This document shows, one piece after another, positions 54,978 to 62,845 of a stretch of 64,000 nucleotides of DNA. The stretch is taken from assembly GCA_965202895.1 (NCBI GenBank), contig OZ241901.1:3906001-3970000 (forward strand), written 5' to 3'. This stretch comes from JAJDXW01 sp965202895. GTDB lineage: Bacteria; Pseudomonadota; Gammaproteobacteria; HK1. The position numbers and the translations under genes were made by a program. The stretch's first letter is position 1, and every line of letters starts with the position of its first letter. Under the pieces are notes generated by a model. It was not told the DNA's origin. It searched no databases and was given only the letters and a program-made list of their open reading frames with translations.

Positions 54978-55964
54978 TCAGGTCGGGCCCGCGGCCGGAG
55001 AATCCTCGATCTCGGGGATGACCCAGAGCGGCGGCTCCCCCCGCTCCACGCGTTCGACGTTGTCGAACGCGTTGCGAAGCCGGGCCGGGCCGCTCTCCAC
55101 GGTGGGGCCCGCGAGGTGTGCCGTCAACACCACGTTGTCGAGGGAGAACAAGGGGTTGTCCGCATCCGGGGGCTCCTGGTCGAAGACGTCGAGCCCGGCG
55201 CCCGCGATCCGTCCTTCGCCGAGCGCCTCCGTCAGCGCCGCCTCGTCGACCACGGGCCCGCGGCTCGTGTTGACGAGCACCGCGGTTGGCTTGAGGAGGG
55301 CGATCTCGCGAGCCCCGACCAGGCGGCGGGTCGAGGGGTTGAGGGGCACGTGCAGCGATACGACGTCGGAGCTGCGGAGGAGCTCTCCCAGCAGGCGGAA
55401 GCGTACGCCGAGGGCGTCCTCGGCGTCCTCGGTGAGCCGGGCGACGTCGTAGTACCGCACCGTCATGCCGAACGCGCGGGCGAGCCGTGCGGTCTTCCTG
55501 CCGATCGTGCCGAGCCCCACGATGCCGAGGGTGCGTCCCCGCAGCTCGTGCACGCGGGGCGTCTCGTTGCCCCGCCAGCGTCCGCTGCCGACGTTCGCGT
55601 GCTGGAGGGGCAGCCGCCGGCACACCGCGAGCATCAGCATCAGGGCGTGCTCCGCGACCGCGGCCGCGTTGGCGCCGCCGTTGTTGGCGATGGGGACCCG
55701 AGCGCGCCGGGCCGCCGCGAGGTCCGCGCGGTCGTAGCCGGCGCTCAACAGCTGGATGAGCTTCAGCTTCGGGGCCGCGCGGTACAGCCCCTCCTCGACG
55801 AGTCCGTCCACGAAGCCGACGAGGTAGCCCGCCTCGCCGAGGGCTTCCCGGTACGCGGGGGTTCCGGCCTCGGCCCGCACCAGCTCGAAGCCGGCCGGGG
55901 CCAGCTCCTCGATCGCTTCGCCGCTGTCGAAGGGCGAGTCGACGTACACGATTCGGGGTTCCAT
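54978..55964 (-). CDS. D-isomer specific 2-hydroxyacid dehydrogenase family protein
   Basis: 328 residues from ATG 55964 (GGAGG just upstream). It has the NAD-binding motif GIVGLGTIGRKTARLA (150-155), the catalytic Arg in LVNTSRGPVVDEAAL, Glu in DVFDQEPPD and His in VVLTAHLAGPT. The family reduces 2-keto acids or oxidises D-hydroxy acids (phosphoglycerate, glyoxylate and hydroxypyruvate reductases). Substrate not resolved. It ends 14 bases short of a promoter-like gap upstream of the desaturase on the same strand. Confidence 0.9.
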   Translation of the reverse strand: MEPRIVYVDSPFDSGEAIEELAPAGFELVRAEAGTPAYREALGEAGYLVGFVDGLVEEGLYRAAPKLKLIQLLSAGYDRADLAAARRARVPIANNGGANAAAVAEHALMLMLAVCRRLPLQHANVGSGRWRGNETPRVHELRGRTLGIVGLGTIGRKTARLARAFGMTVRYYDVARLTEDAEDALGVRFRLLGELLRSSDVVSLHVPLNPSTRRLVGAREIALLKPTAVLVNTSRGPVVDEAALTEALGEGRIAGAGLDVFDQEPPDADNPLFSLDNVVLTAHLAGPTVESGPARLRNAFDNVERVERGEPPLWVIPEIEDSPAAGPT

Positions 55965-56054
55965 CGCGTTCCTCCACGGTTCGGGGATCAGCATACACGC
56001 GCGCGCCTTCGCCCCGGGCGGGAGACCCATGCGCCGGCGCGCGGCGGCGGTAGC

Positions 56055-57632
56055 TCAGGCGAGGAAGCCGGCCAGATACTCCTCGAAGCTCGCCGTGTCG
56101 CCCGCTTCCAGGGCCGCCTGGCGCGCCATCGAGCTCGCCGCCTCCTCCTCGAACCGGAGCCGCTCGGCCTCCGGCAGGGCTTCGCTCCGCAGGGTCTCGG
56201 CGTGGCGGTGCGACACCTCCAGGGCGTACTCGAACCAGGACCGGCCGCGGGCCTCCATCTCCTCCAGCACGCGGGCGGACGGCGTCCTCTCGGGACTCTC
56301 GACCGACGCCCGCGCGCGCTCGATGGTGGCCGCGGGATCGTCTTCCGGGGTCCGGAGGAGGTCCGCCACGGCCGCGAGCTCGTCGAGGATCTCGCTCGCC
56401 CAGGCCCGGAGCGATACCTCGTTCCCGTCCCGGACGAGGGTGGCGGACGGGTCGCGCCCGCCCACCGCGGCCCGTCTCTGGTTCGTGTCGATCGCCTGCC
56501 GCTCCGCCGCCCCGAGGGGCGGGCTCTCGTACAGCAGGCAGAACAGCATGAACACCTCCAGGAACGCCATCCGATCCTCGGTCAGCCCGATCGGAGACGA
56601 AGGATCGAGGTCGATGGAGCGCAGCTCGACGTATCGCACGCCGCGCCGCTGGAGCGCCTCGGTCGGCCGTTCGCCGCGCCGGGTCGGCTGCTTGGGGCGC
56701 ACCGAGCTGTAGTACTCGTTCTCCATCTGGAGGAGGTTCGCGTTGAGCTGGCGGTACTCGCCGCCGCGCCGCACCCCGAGCGCCTCCCACGGCGGGTGCG
56801 GGGTGGTGATCGCGCGGTACAGGCTCGCCGCGTAGCTGTAGAGGTCGTCGTAGCGGATGCCGATGCCGCCCGGGACCCGGTTCGTGTACCCGACGTCGCT
56901 CATCCGCAGCGACGTGCCGAAGCGGGCGTACCAGGTATCCTCGCCCAGCGGCTCGAGATCCGGCGCCCCGGCGGGCAGGAACCGGCGCGACACGGCCGGG
57001 GATGCGCCGAAGAGGTAGAGCAGCAGCCACCCGTGCCGGAAGAGGTTCCGGATGAGGCCGAAGTAGTGCGAGTCGACGAGGGCGCGGCCCGTTCCGTGCC
57101 ATGTCCGGTGCTCCCCGTGGGCCGCTCCGGAACCGGCCAGGAGCGGCCAGAACCCGGGGGCGAGGGAGTAGTTGAAGTGCACGCCCGCGATCACCTGCAT
57201 CATCCGCCCGTAGCGATGGGCGAGCCCGACCCGGTACAGGTGCCGCAGCCGCCCCGAGTTGGAGCTGCCGTAGCGGGCGATGGGGATCGCCTCGTCGCCC
57301 GGGATCTCGCACGGCATGCTCGCCGCCCAGAGGATCTCGTCACCGACGTTGCGGACGACGAACCGGTGCAGGCCGTCGAGGTGCTTCGCGACTTCGGCCC
57401 GATCGCGGAAGGGCGGGGTCACGAACTCGAGCAGCGCCTCCGAGTAGTCGGTGGTGAGCCAGGGATGGGTGAGGGCCGAGCCGAGGGCGGGGGGATGCGG
57501 GGTCGCCGCGAGGGCGCCCGCGGGGGTCGTCCGCAGGCTCTCCTTCTCCACGCCCTTGAAGCCGGCGCGGAGCACCTCGCCCGCGCCGGCAAGGCGCGCG
57601 ATGCGCCGGTGGAGCGCGTGGTAGGACGGCAC
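56055..57632 (-). CDS. gshA: Glutamate-cysteine ligase, class I
   Basis: 525 residues from GTG 57632, matching the roughly 520-residue class I enzymes. GFKGVEKESLRTTPAGALA, LTTDYSEALLEFVTPPF, VHFNYSLAPGFW, RYGSSNSG, and TSLRMSDVGYTN are the expected ATP- and glutamate-site blocks. It makes gamma-glutamylcysteine, the first step of glutathione synthesis. gshB is not in the window. It is co-oriented with and 8 bases from the CMD-family gene. Confidence 0.95.
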   Translation of the reverse strand: MPSYHALHRRIARLAGAGEVLRAGFKGVEKESLRTTPAGALAATPHPPALGSALTHPWLTTDYSEALLEFVTPPFRDRAEVAKHLDGLHRFVVRNVGDEILWAASMPCEIPGDEAIPIARYGSSNSGRLRHLYRVGLAHRYGRMMQVIAGVHFNYSLAPGFWPLLAGSGAAHGEHRTWHGTGRALVDSHYFGLIRNLFRHGWLLLYLFGASPAVSRRFLPAGAPDLEPLGEDTWYARFGTSLRMSDVGYTNRVPGGIGIRYDDLYSYAASLYRAITTPHPPWEALGVRRGGEYRQLNANLLQMENEYYSSVRPKQPTRRGERPTEALQRRGVRYVELRSIDLDPSSPIGLTEDRMAFLEVFMLFCLLYESPPLGAAERQAIDTNQRRAAVGGRDPSATLVRDGNEVSLRAWASEILDELAAVADLLRTPEDDPAATIERARASVESPERTPSARVLEEMEARGRSWFEYALEVSHRHAETLRSEALPEAERLRFEEEAASSMARQAALEAGDTASFEEYLAGFLA

Positions 57633-57640
57633 TTCCGGCC

Positions 57641-58021
57641 CTACGGATCGGTGGATTCGGCGAGGATCCGGCGCGCGATACGGAACGACTCGACGGCCGC
57701 CGGCATACCGCAGTAGACGGCGATCTGGAGCAGGGTCTCGCGCAGCTCCTCCAGCGTGCATCCGTTGCGAAGCGCACCGCGGAAATGGAGGGCGAACTCC
57801 TCGCTCCGCCCGAGGGCCGCGAGCATGCACAGGTTGTTGAGGCTGCGTTGCCTGCGGCTCAGCCCTTCGCGGGCCCACACCCCGCCCCAGCAGTACTCGT
57901 TGAGCAGGGTCTGGAAGTCCCGGTTGAAATCGTCCACATTGGCCATGGCGCGGTCCACGTACTCTTCGCCGAGGACTTCCTTGCGGATCTCGAGTCCGCG
58001 TTCGATCTGCTCCGAGGGCAT
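57641..58021 (-). CDS. Carboxymuconolactone decarboxylase (CMD) family protein
   Basis: 126 residues. FNRDFQTLLNEYCWGGVWAR, LNNLCMLAALGRSEEFALHF, GALRNGCTLEELRETLLQIA and VYCGMPAAVESFRIA form a complete PcaC-like helical fold. It may be a true 4-carboxymuconolactone decarboxylase or a peroxidase-like relative. The CxxC of AhpD is absent, which favours PcaC-type chemistry. It is divergent from the 58124 gene. Confidence 0.88.
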   Translation of the reverse strand: MPSEQIERGLEIRKEVLGEEYVDRAMANVDDFNRDFQTLLNEYCWGGVWAREGLSRRQRSLNNLCMLAALGRSEEFALHFRGALRNGCTLEELRETLLQIAVYCGMPAAVESFRIARRILAESTDP

Positions 58022-58123
58022 CCGTCGTTCTCCAAGGGTGGGCCGGTCGCATCCCGCACGGATCGGCGCGGGGCGCTATCGTAGACGATGGCGGCGGAGG
58101 GGCCGCGAAACGGGGGGGCGAAC

Positions 58124-58792
58124 ATGACGAACGACGGGATACTGGCCATCTGGCACGGCGTTCGCGCGGAGATCGGGGACGAGTACGAGCGCTGGTACTT
58201 CCGGGAACACCTGCCCGAGCGGGTCGGGGTGCCGGGCTTCGTCGCGGGGCGCCGTTACGAGGCGGTCTCGGGGTCCCCACGCTTCCTCACCTACTATGAG
58301 GCAAAGAACCCGGGAGTCTTTGTTTCGACCCCGTATATCGATCGCCTGAACGATCCCACCCCCTGGACCACGGAGGTGTTGCGGCACTTCCACGACACCA
58401 ACCGAACCGTCTGCCGGCGAACCTGGGAGGCGGGCGGGATCCGCGGGGCGTGGGCGGTGGCGCTCCGGGTCGACCGGAGCGGCGAAGACGCGGTGGAGGC
58501 GGAGGACGGGCTCGCGGGACGGGTCGCGGCCCTCGAGGAGCGGGGCCGGGCGTGGGCCGAGGACTGGCGGGTCCTGCGGGTGGAGGTCTGGCGGCGCGAG
58601 GCGCTCCCGTCCCCGGAGCGGACGGCGGAAGCGAAGCTCCGGGCGGCGCCGGACCGGTTCATCGAGGGGGCGGTGCTCGCCCATTTCGCCCGCGAAGAAG
58701 ACGCCCGCTCGGCGGCCGGGGCAGGTGCGGCGGGCGGCGAGGCGGGGGTGTACCGCCTGCTCTGCGAGCTCCGAAGCGGTCGAGGAGGGTAG
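58124..58792 (+). CDS. Dimeric alpha-beta barrel protein (DUF4286/EthD-like)
   Basis: 222 residues from ATG 58124. The N-terminal ILAIWHGVRAEIGDEYERWY, HLPERVGVPGFVAGRRYEAV and FLTYYEAKNPGVF are typical of small ferredoxin-like monooxygenase/EthD proteins. A second, weaker half follows with Ala/Glu-rich helices. Function is unknown. It lies 4 bases before the M24 gene and is probably co-transcribed. Confidence 0.7.
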   Translation: MTNDGILAIWHGVRAEIGDEYERWYFREHLPERVGVPGFVAGRRYEAVSGSPRFLTYYEAKNPGVFVSTPYIDRLNDPTPWTTEVLRHFHDTNRTVCRRTWEAGGIRGAWAVALRVDRSGEDAVEAEDGLAGRVAALEERGRAWAEDWRVLRVEVWRREALPSPERTAEAKLRAAPDRFIEGAVLAHFAREEDARSAAGAGAAGGEAGVYRLLCELRSGRGG

Positions 58793-58796
58793 GGAA

Positions 58797-59954
58797 ATGG
58801 CGGTTCACTTCTCCCGCGAGGAGCTCGCGGCCCGGCGCGCCGCGGCCGCCCGGGCGATGGAGGAGCGCGGTCTCGCGGGCCTCCTCGTATTCAAGCCCGA
58901 GAGCATGTACTACCTCACCGGCTACGACACCTTCGGGTTCTGCTTCTTCCAGTGCCTGTGGCTCGGGCGGGACGGGGGCATGACCCTGCTCACCCGGGCC
59001 CCGGACCTCCGCCAGGCGCGCCACACCTCGGTGATCGAGGACGTGCGCGTCTGGGTCGACGAAGCGGGGAGCGACCCGGCCCGCGAGCTCCGGGAGGTGG
59101 CGGACGGCCACCGCGCGGCGGGAGAGCGGATCGGGGTGGAGCTCGACACGCACGGCCTCACCGCCGCGAGCTGGCGCCGGGTCGAGGAAGCGTTCGAAGG
59201 TTTCTGCCGGCTCGAGGACGCCTCGGATCTCGTCTCGGAGCTTCGCCTGCGCAAGAGCCCCGCCGAGCTCGAATTCGTCCGGCGGGCCGCGGAGCTCGCC
59301 GACGATGCGCTCGCGCAAGCCGAACGCCTCGCGGTTCCGGGCGCGTTCGAGGGCGACGTCCTGGCCGCGATGCAGGGCGCGGTGTTCCGGGGCGGCGGCG
59401 ACTATCCGGGCAACGAGTTCATCATCGGCTCGGGACGCGACGCGCTCCTTTGCCGGTACTTCTCGGGGCGCCGCCGGCTGGGCGCCCGCGACCAGCTCAC
59501 CCTCGAGTTCGCGGGCGCGTGGCGCCACTACCACTCGGCCCTCATGCGAACCCTCGTCATCGGGCCGGTGGGGCCGGAGCAGCACGCGATGTACCGGACC
59601 TGCTGCGAGGCGCTGGACGCATGCCTCGACGAGGTCCGTCCGGGCCGGGTCTTCGGAGACGTGTTCGACGCCCACGCGCGGGTGCTGGACGAGGCGGGGC
59701 TCCGCGCCCATCGGATGAACGCCTGCGGTTACAGCCTCGGCGCCACGTTCGCGCCCACCTGGATGGACGGGCCGATGTTCTTCGCCGGGAACCCGCGCCC
59801 CATCGAGCCCGGGATGGTGCTCTTCGTGCACATCATCGTCGCCGACAGCGACGCGGGGCTCGCCATGAGCCAGGGGGAGACGGTGGCCGTCACCGCCGAC
59901 GGGTGCGAGCGCCTCGGCCGGGCTCCCCGCCGGGAGACGCCCGGCGTCTCCTGA
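58797..59954 (+). CDS. M24 family (creatinase/ectoine hydrolase-like) hydrolase
   Basis: 385 residues. The pita-bread fold is clear: MAVHFSREELAARRAAAARA, ESMYYLTGYDTFGFCFFQCL, HTSVIEDVRVWVDEAGSDP, ELRLRKSPAELEFVRRAA, GMVLFVHIIVADSDAG. The metal ligands of aminopeptidase P are replaced: the first Asp by Glu (TLEFAG), the second by Ala (HSALMRT), and GHG by GYSLG. The substitution is seen in creatinase and the ectoine hydrolase DoeA, both metal-free. The opening resembles DoeA, so ectoine breakdown is a reasonable but unproven guess; no doeB-D genes are in view. Confidence 0.82.
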   Translation: MAVHFSREELAARRAAAARAMEERGLAGLLVFKPESMYYLTGYDTFGFCFFQCLWLGRDGGMTLLTRAPDLRQARHTSVIEDVRVWVDEAGSDPARELREVADGHRAAGERIGVELDTHGLTAASWRRVEEAFEGFCRLEDASDLVSELRLRKSPAELEFVRRAAELADDALAQAERLAVPGAFEGDVLAAMQGAVFRGGGDYPGNEFIIGSGRDALLCRYFSGRRRLGARDQLTLEFAGAWRHYHSALMRTLVIGPVGPEQHAMYRTCCEALDACLDEVRPGRVFGDVFDAHARVLDEAGLRAHRMNACGYSLGATFAPTWMDGPMFFAGNPRPIEPGMVLFVHIIVADSDAGLAMSQGETVAVTADGCERLGRAPRRETPGVS

Positions 59955-60272
59955 CCCGGATTCGGGGCGGCGGGGGAGGGGGGCGGCGGGCGGTCCGCCT
60001 TCACCGTGCCCCGCCGCGGAGGCCGGGTAACCGCCGGCGGCCCCCCGGTGCGGATCGGTTCGCCGCCCGGCCGGCAGGATTCGACGACTCTCGCCGCGAG
60101 GAGTCGGGATGCGGTGTAACGGGTGCTCGCCACCCGATGGATGCGCCGAAGGCACGATCCAGCCCGATTCGATGCGGCCTGGAGGGCACGGCCCGCCACC
60201 CGGAGCGGATCGGCGTGCGCGGCAGGAGGGCGGCGAGACATCCGGGTTACGATAGCGCCGGGCGTCGCGAGG
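59955..60272. other. Gap before the mnh operon, no gene seen
   Basis: 318 bases between the M24 gene and mnhE. GC-rich, no domain-like frame, no member of the repeat families. It should contain the mnh promoter. I cannot place one. Confidence 0.5.
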
Positions 60273-60767
60273 ATGAGAGGACTGTTGAACGAGACGCGGC
60301 ACGCCATTCGTCTGGGGGCGCTCCTCGTCGCGCTCTGGTGGGTGCTTTCGGGCCACTACGGCGCGCTCCTGCTCTTCCTCGGGGCCGCCTCCTGCGCCCT
60401 CGCGCTCTACCTCGCCCTGCGCATGGACCGGATCGACGGGGAGGCGGTCCCGCTCGCGCTGCGCGCCGGGCGGTGGCTGCGGTACGCGGGGTGGCTCGGG
60501 GTCGAGATCGTGAAGTCGAACCTCGCGGTGGCCCGGGTCCTCGTCGACCCGCGCCTCCCGATCCGGCCGTCCGTCTTCCAGGTGGATGCGACCCAGCGCA
60601 CCCTCCTCGGGCACGTCGTCTACGCGAACTCGATCACCCTCACCCCGGGCACGGTCTCGATCGACCTCCACGGCGACGCGATCGACGTCCATTCGCTGCT
60701 CGAACCGGACTTCGAGTCCCTCCGCGAGATGGACCGGCGGGTCTCCGGGATGGAGCGTTCCCGATGA
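60273..60767 (+). CDS. mnhE: Na+/H+ antiporter subunit E
   Basis: 164 residues from ATG 60273 (GAGGATG context). LLNETRHAIRLGALLVALWW and LLGHVVYANSITLTPGTVSI are the MrpE/MnhE signatures, with two N-terminal membrane helices and a cytoplasmic domain. Mrp complexes use several homologous membrane subunits to exchange Na+ (or K+) for H+. First gene of an E-F-G-B'-B-C-D cluster, a known proteobacterial order, overlapping mnhF by 4 bases. Confidence 0.92.
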   Translation: MRGLLNETRHAIRLGALLVALWWVLSGHYGALLLFLGAASCALALYLALRMDRIDGEAVPLALRAGRWLRYAGWLGVEIVKSNLAVARVLVDPRLPIRPSVFQVDATQRTLLGHVVYANSITLTPGTVSIDLHGDAIDVHSLLEPDFESLREMDRRVSGMERSR

Positions 60768-61090
60768 CCGCCTTCGGGATGGGGGTCGCGGGGGTGGGGG
60801 CGGTGGCGGTGCTCGCGGCCATGTGCCTCGCCATGTTCCGGGCCCTTCGCGGTCCCACCGTGTACGACCGGATCCTCGCCGTCAACCACTTCGGGACCCT
60901 CACGGTCCTCCTGATCGCGGCCGCGGGCTTCCTCTCCGGCCGGCCCGAGTTCCTCGACGTCTCCCTCGTCTACTGCCTCATCAGCTTCATCGGCACCGTG
61001 GCGGTGCTCAAGTTCTTCGAGTACGGGGACCTCGGCCACGCGGGCCGGAGCGACCCCCCTCCGGCCGGGGGGGAGGCCGGGGCGCCGTGA
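60764..61090 (+). CDS. mnhF: Na+/H+ antiporter subunit F
   Basis: 108 residues with three membrane helices. FRALRGPTVYDRILAVNHFG and SLVYCLISFIGTVAVLKFFE are the conserved MrpF segments. ATG overlaps the mnhE stop. A short Pro/Gly tail follows. Confidence 0.92.
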   Translation: MTAFGMGVAGVGAVAVLAAMCLAMFRALRGPTVYDRILAVNHFGTLTVLLIAAAGFLSGRPEFLDVSLVYCLISFIGTVAVLKFFEYGDLGHAGRSDPPPAGGEAGAP

Positions 61091-61187
61091 GCCGTCCGCC
61101 GAACGCGGTGCGGCCGGGCCGGGGTGAACGCTCCCCGGGGCCGGGGCCGCGCCGGGGCCGAGGCGCCCGCACGGAAGGCGACCCGCG

Positions 61188-61538
61188 GTGGCCGCGACCG
61201 ACCTCCTGAGCGCGGGGCTCGTCCTCGCCGGCGGGTTCTTCCTGGTCGTGGGAGGGCTCGGCCTCGTGCGCCTTCCCGATCTCTTCACCCGCCTCCACGC
61301 GGCCGGGGTCGGGGACACCCTGGGGGTGGGGCTGTTCATCCTCGGCTTCATGTTCCTCGCGGACTTCGGGAGCGTGACGGTCAAGCTCGCGCTCGTGCTG
61401 CTGTTCCTGCTCCTGACCGGGCCGGTCGCCACCCATGCGCTCGCCAAGGCCGCGCTGCACGGAGGGGTGCGGCCCGTCGCGGCGGAGCCGCGGGGGCCCG
61501 GATCGCCGGGCGAGACGGATCCGCCGTGGAATACCTGA
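61188..61538 (+). CDS. mnhG: Na+/H+ antiporter subunit G
   Basis: 116 residues from GTG 61188. LAGGFFLVVGGLGLVRLPDL, FTRLHAAGVGDTLGVGL and TGPVATHALAKAALHGGV match MrpG. A 97-base space separates it from mnhF, more than elsewhere in the operon. The end overlaps the next GTG by 13 bases. Confidence 0.92.
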   Translation: MAATDLLSAGLVLAGGFFLVVGGLGLVRLPDLFTRLHAAGVGDTLGVGLFILGFMFLADFGSVTVKLALVLLFLLLTGPVATHALAKAALHGGVRPVAAEPRGPGSPGETDPPWNT

Positions 61539-62053
61539 TCAACGCGGTCCTGCTCGCTCTGCTCGCGGTCACCGCGGGGGCGGTCCTGTACCTCCGCAAC
61601 CTCTTCGCGGCGGTCATGCTGGTCGGGATCTACAGCCTGCTCACGGCCGCGATCTTCGTGATCCTCGACGCGGTCGACGTCGCATTCACGGAGGCCGCGG
61701 TGGGCGCCGGCATCTCGACCATCCTCATGCTCGCGGCCCTCGCCCTCACCGGGCGGGAACGGACCGCCCCGACCGGAACGAGCGGCGTCGGCATCGCGGT
61801 CGTCCTCGCCACCGGCGCCGCCCTCGTGTGGGGCACGCTCGACATGCCCTACCTCGGCGACCCGCTCGCGCCCGTCCACGTCCACGTCGCCCCGCGCTAC
61901 CTCGAAGGGACGCTCTCGGAGATCGGGATCCCGAACGCGGTCACGTCGGTGCTGGCCAGCTACCGGGGCTACGACACGCTCGGGGAGGTGTTCGTCATCT
62001 TCACCGCCGGCATCGGCGCGGTCGCGCTCCTCGGAAACCGCCGCGGAAGCTGA
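61526..62053 (+). CDS. DUF4040/MrpA C-terminal-like subunit (B')
   Basis: 175 residues from GTG 61526. NAVLLALLAVTAGAVLYLRN, LFAAVMLVGIYSLLTAAIFV, VDVAFTEAAVGAGISTILML and YDTLGEVFVIFTAGIGAVAL correspond to the C-terminal MrpA/MbhD-E-like region (DUF4040 plus a short MbhE-like end). In organisms without a full MrpA fusion, this part is its own gene between G and B. It belongs to the proton path of the antiporter. Confidence 0.85.
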   Translation: MEYLINAVLLALLAVTAGAVLYLRNLFAAVMLVGIYSLLTAAIFVILDAVDVAFTEAAVGAGISTILMLAALALTGRERTAPTGTSGVGIAVVLATGAALVWGTLDMPYLGDPLAPVHVHVAPRYLEGTLSEIGIPNAVTSVLASYRGYDTLGEVFVIFTAGIGAVALLGNRRGS

Positions 62054-62058
62054 TCTCC

Positions 62059-62466
62059 ATGCACCACCACCACGTCCTCCACGTCGTCGCGAAGATGATG
62101 ATCCCGCTCATCCTCGTCTTCGCCCTGTACGTGCAGTTCCACGGCGACTTCGGGCCGGGAGGGGGGTTTCAGGCGGGCGCCATCTTCGCCGCGGGCCTCA
62201 TCCTCTACGGGCTCGTGTTCGGCGCCGACCGGCTGCGCCGCGCGGTCCCGGCGGGGCTCGCGGGAGCGCTCGCGGCCGCCGGGGTGCTGCTCTACGCCGG
62301 GGTCGGCGTGGCGGGGATGCTGCTCGGCGGCTCCTTTCTCGATTACGGGGTGCTCCTGCCCGACCCGATGGCCGGCCAGCACCTCGGCATCCTGCTCATC
62401 GAATTCGGCGTCGGGGTGACGGTGGCGGCGGTCATGACGAGCCTCTTCTACTGCTTCACGGCCTGA
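62059..62466 (+). CDS. mnhB: Na+/H+ antiporter subunit B
   Basis: 135 residues from ATG 62059. KMMIPLILVFALYVQFHGDF, GPGGGFQAGAIFAAGLILYG and LIEFGVGVTVAAVMTSLFY are diagnostic MrpB blocks. The start is unusual in carrying four consecutive His (MHHHHVLH). Four membrane helices. 16 bases separate it from mnhC. Confidence 0.93.
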   Translation: MHHHHVLHVVAKMMIPLILVFALYVQFHGDFGPGGGFQAGAIFAAGLILYGLVFGADRLRRAVPAGLAGALAAAGVLLYAGVGVAGMLLGGSFLDYGVLLPDPMAGQHLGILLIEFGVGVTVAAVMTSLFYCFTA

Positions 62467-62482
62467 CGGCGGGGGAGGGGCG

Positions 62483-62845
62483 GTGGAGGGGTTTCTCGGC
62501 CACTACAACTACTGGATCGTCATCGCGCTGATGATGGCGGGCCTCTACACGACCGCGGCGAGCGGCAACCTCGTCAAGAAGATCATCGGGCTCAACGTCT
62601 TCCAGACCTCGGTGTTCCTCTTCTTCATCTCCGTCGGCAAGATGGCGGGAGGCACCGCCCCGATCGTCGCCGAGGGCTGGACCCGGTACTCGAACCCCCT
62701 GCCGCACGTGCTCATCCTGACCGCGATCGTGGTCGGGGTCGCGACGACCGCGCTCGGGCTCGCATTGATCGTGCGCGTCAACCGGGCGTACTCCACCATC
62801 GAGGACGAAGAGATCCGCCGCTCCGATCTCCGCGACCTTCCATGA
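62483..62845 (+). CDS. mnhC: Na+/H+ antiporter subunit C
   Basis: 120 residues, GTG start with GGGGCG upstream. GLYTTAASGNLVKKIIGLNV, FQTSVFLFFISVGKMAGG and PLPHVLILTAIVVGVATTAL match MrpC, a homolog of NuoK. Overlaps mnhD by 4 bases. Confidence 0.93.
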   Translation: MEGFLGHYNYWIVIALMMAGLYTTAASGNLVKKIIGLNVFQTSVFLFFISVGKMAGGTAPIVAEGWTRYSNPLPHVLILTAIVVGVATTALGLALIVRVNRAYSTIEDEEIRRSDLRDLP

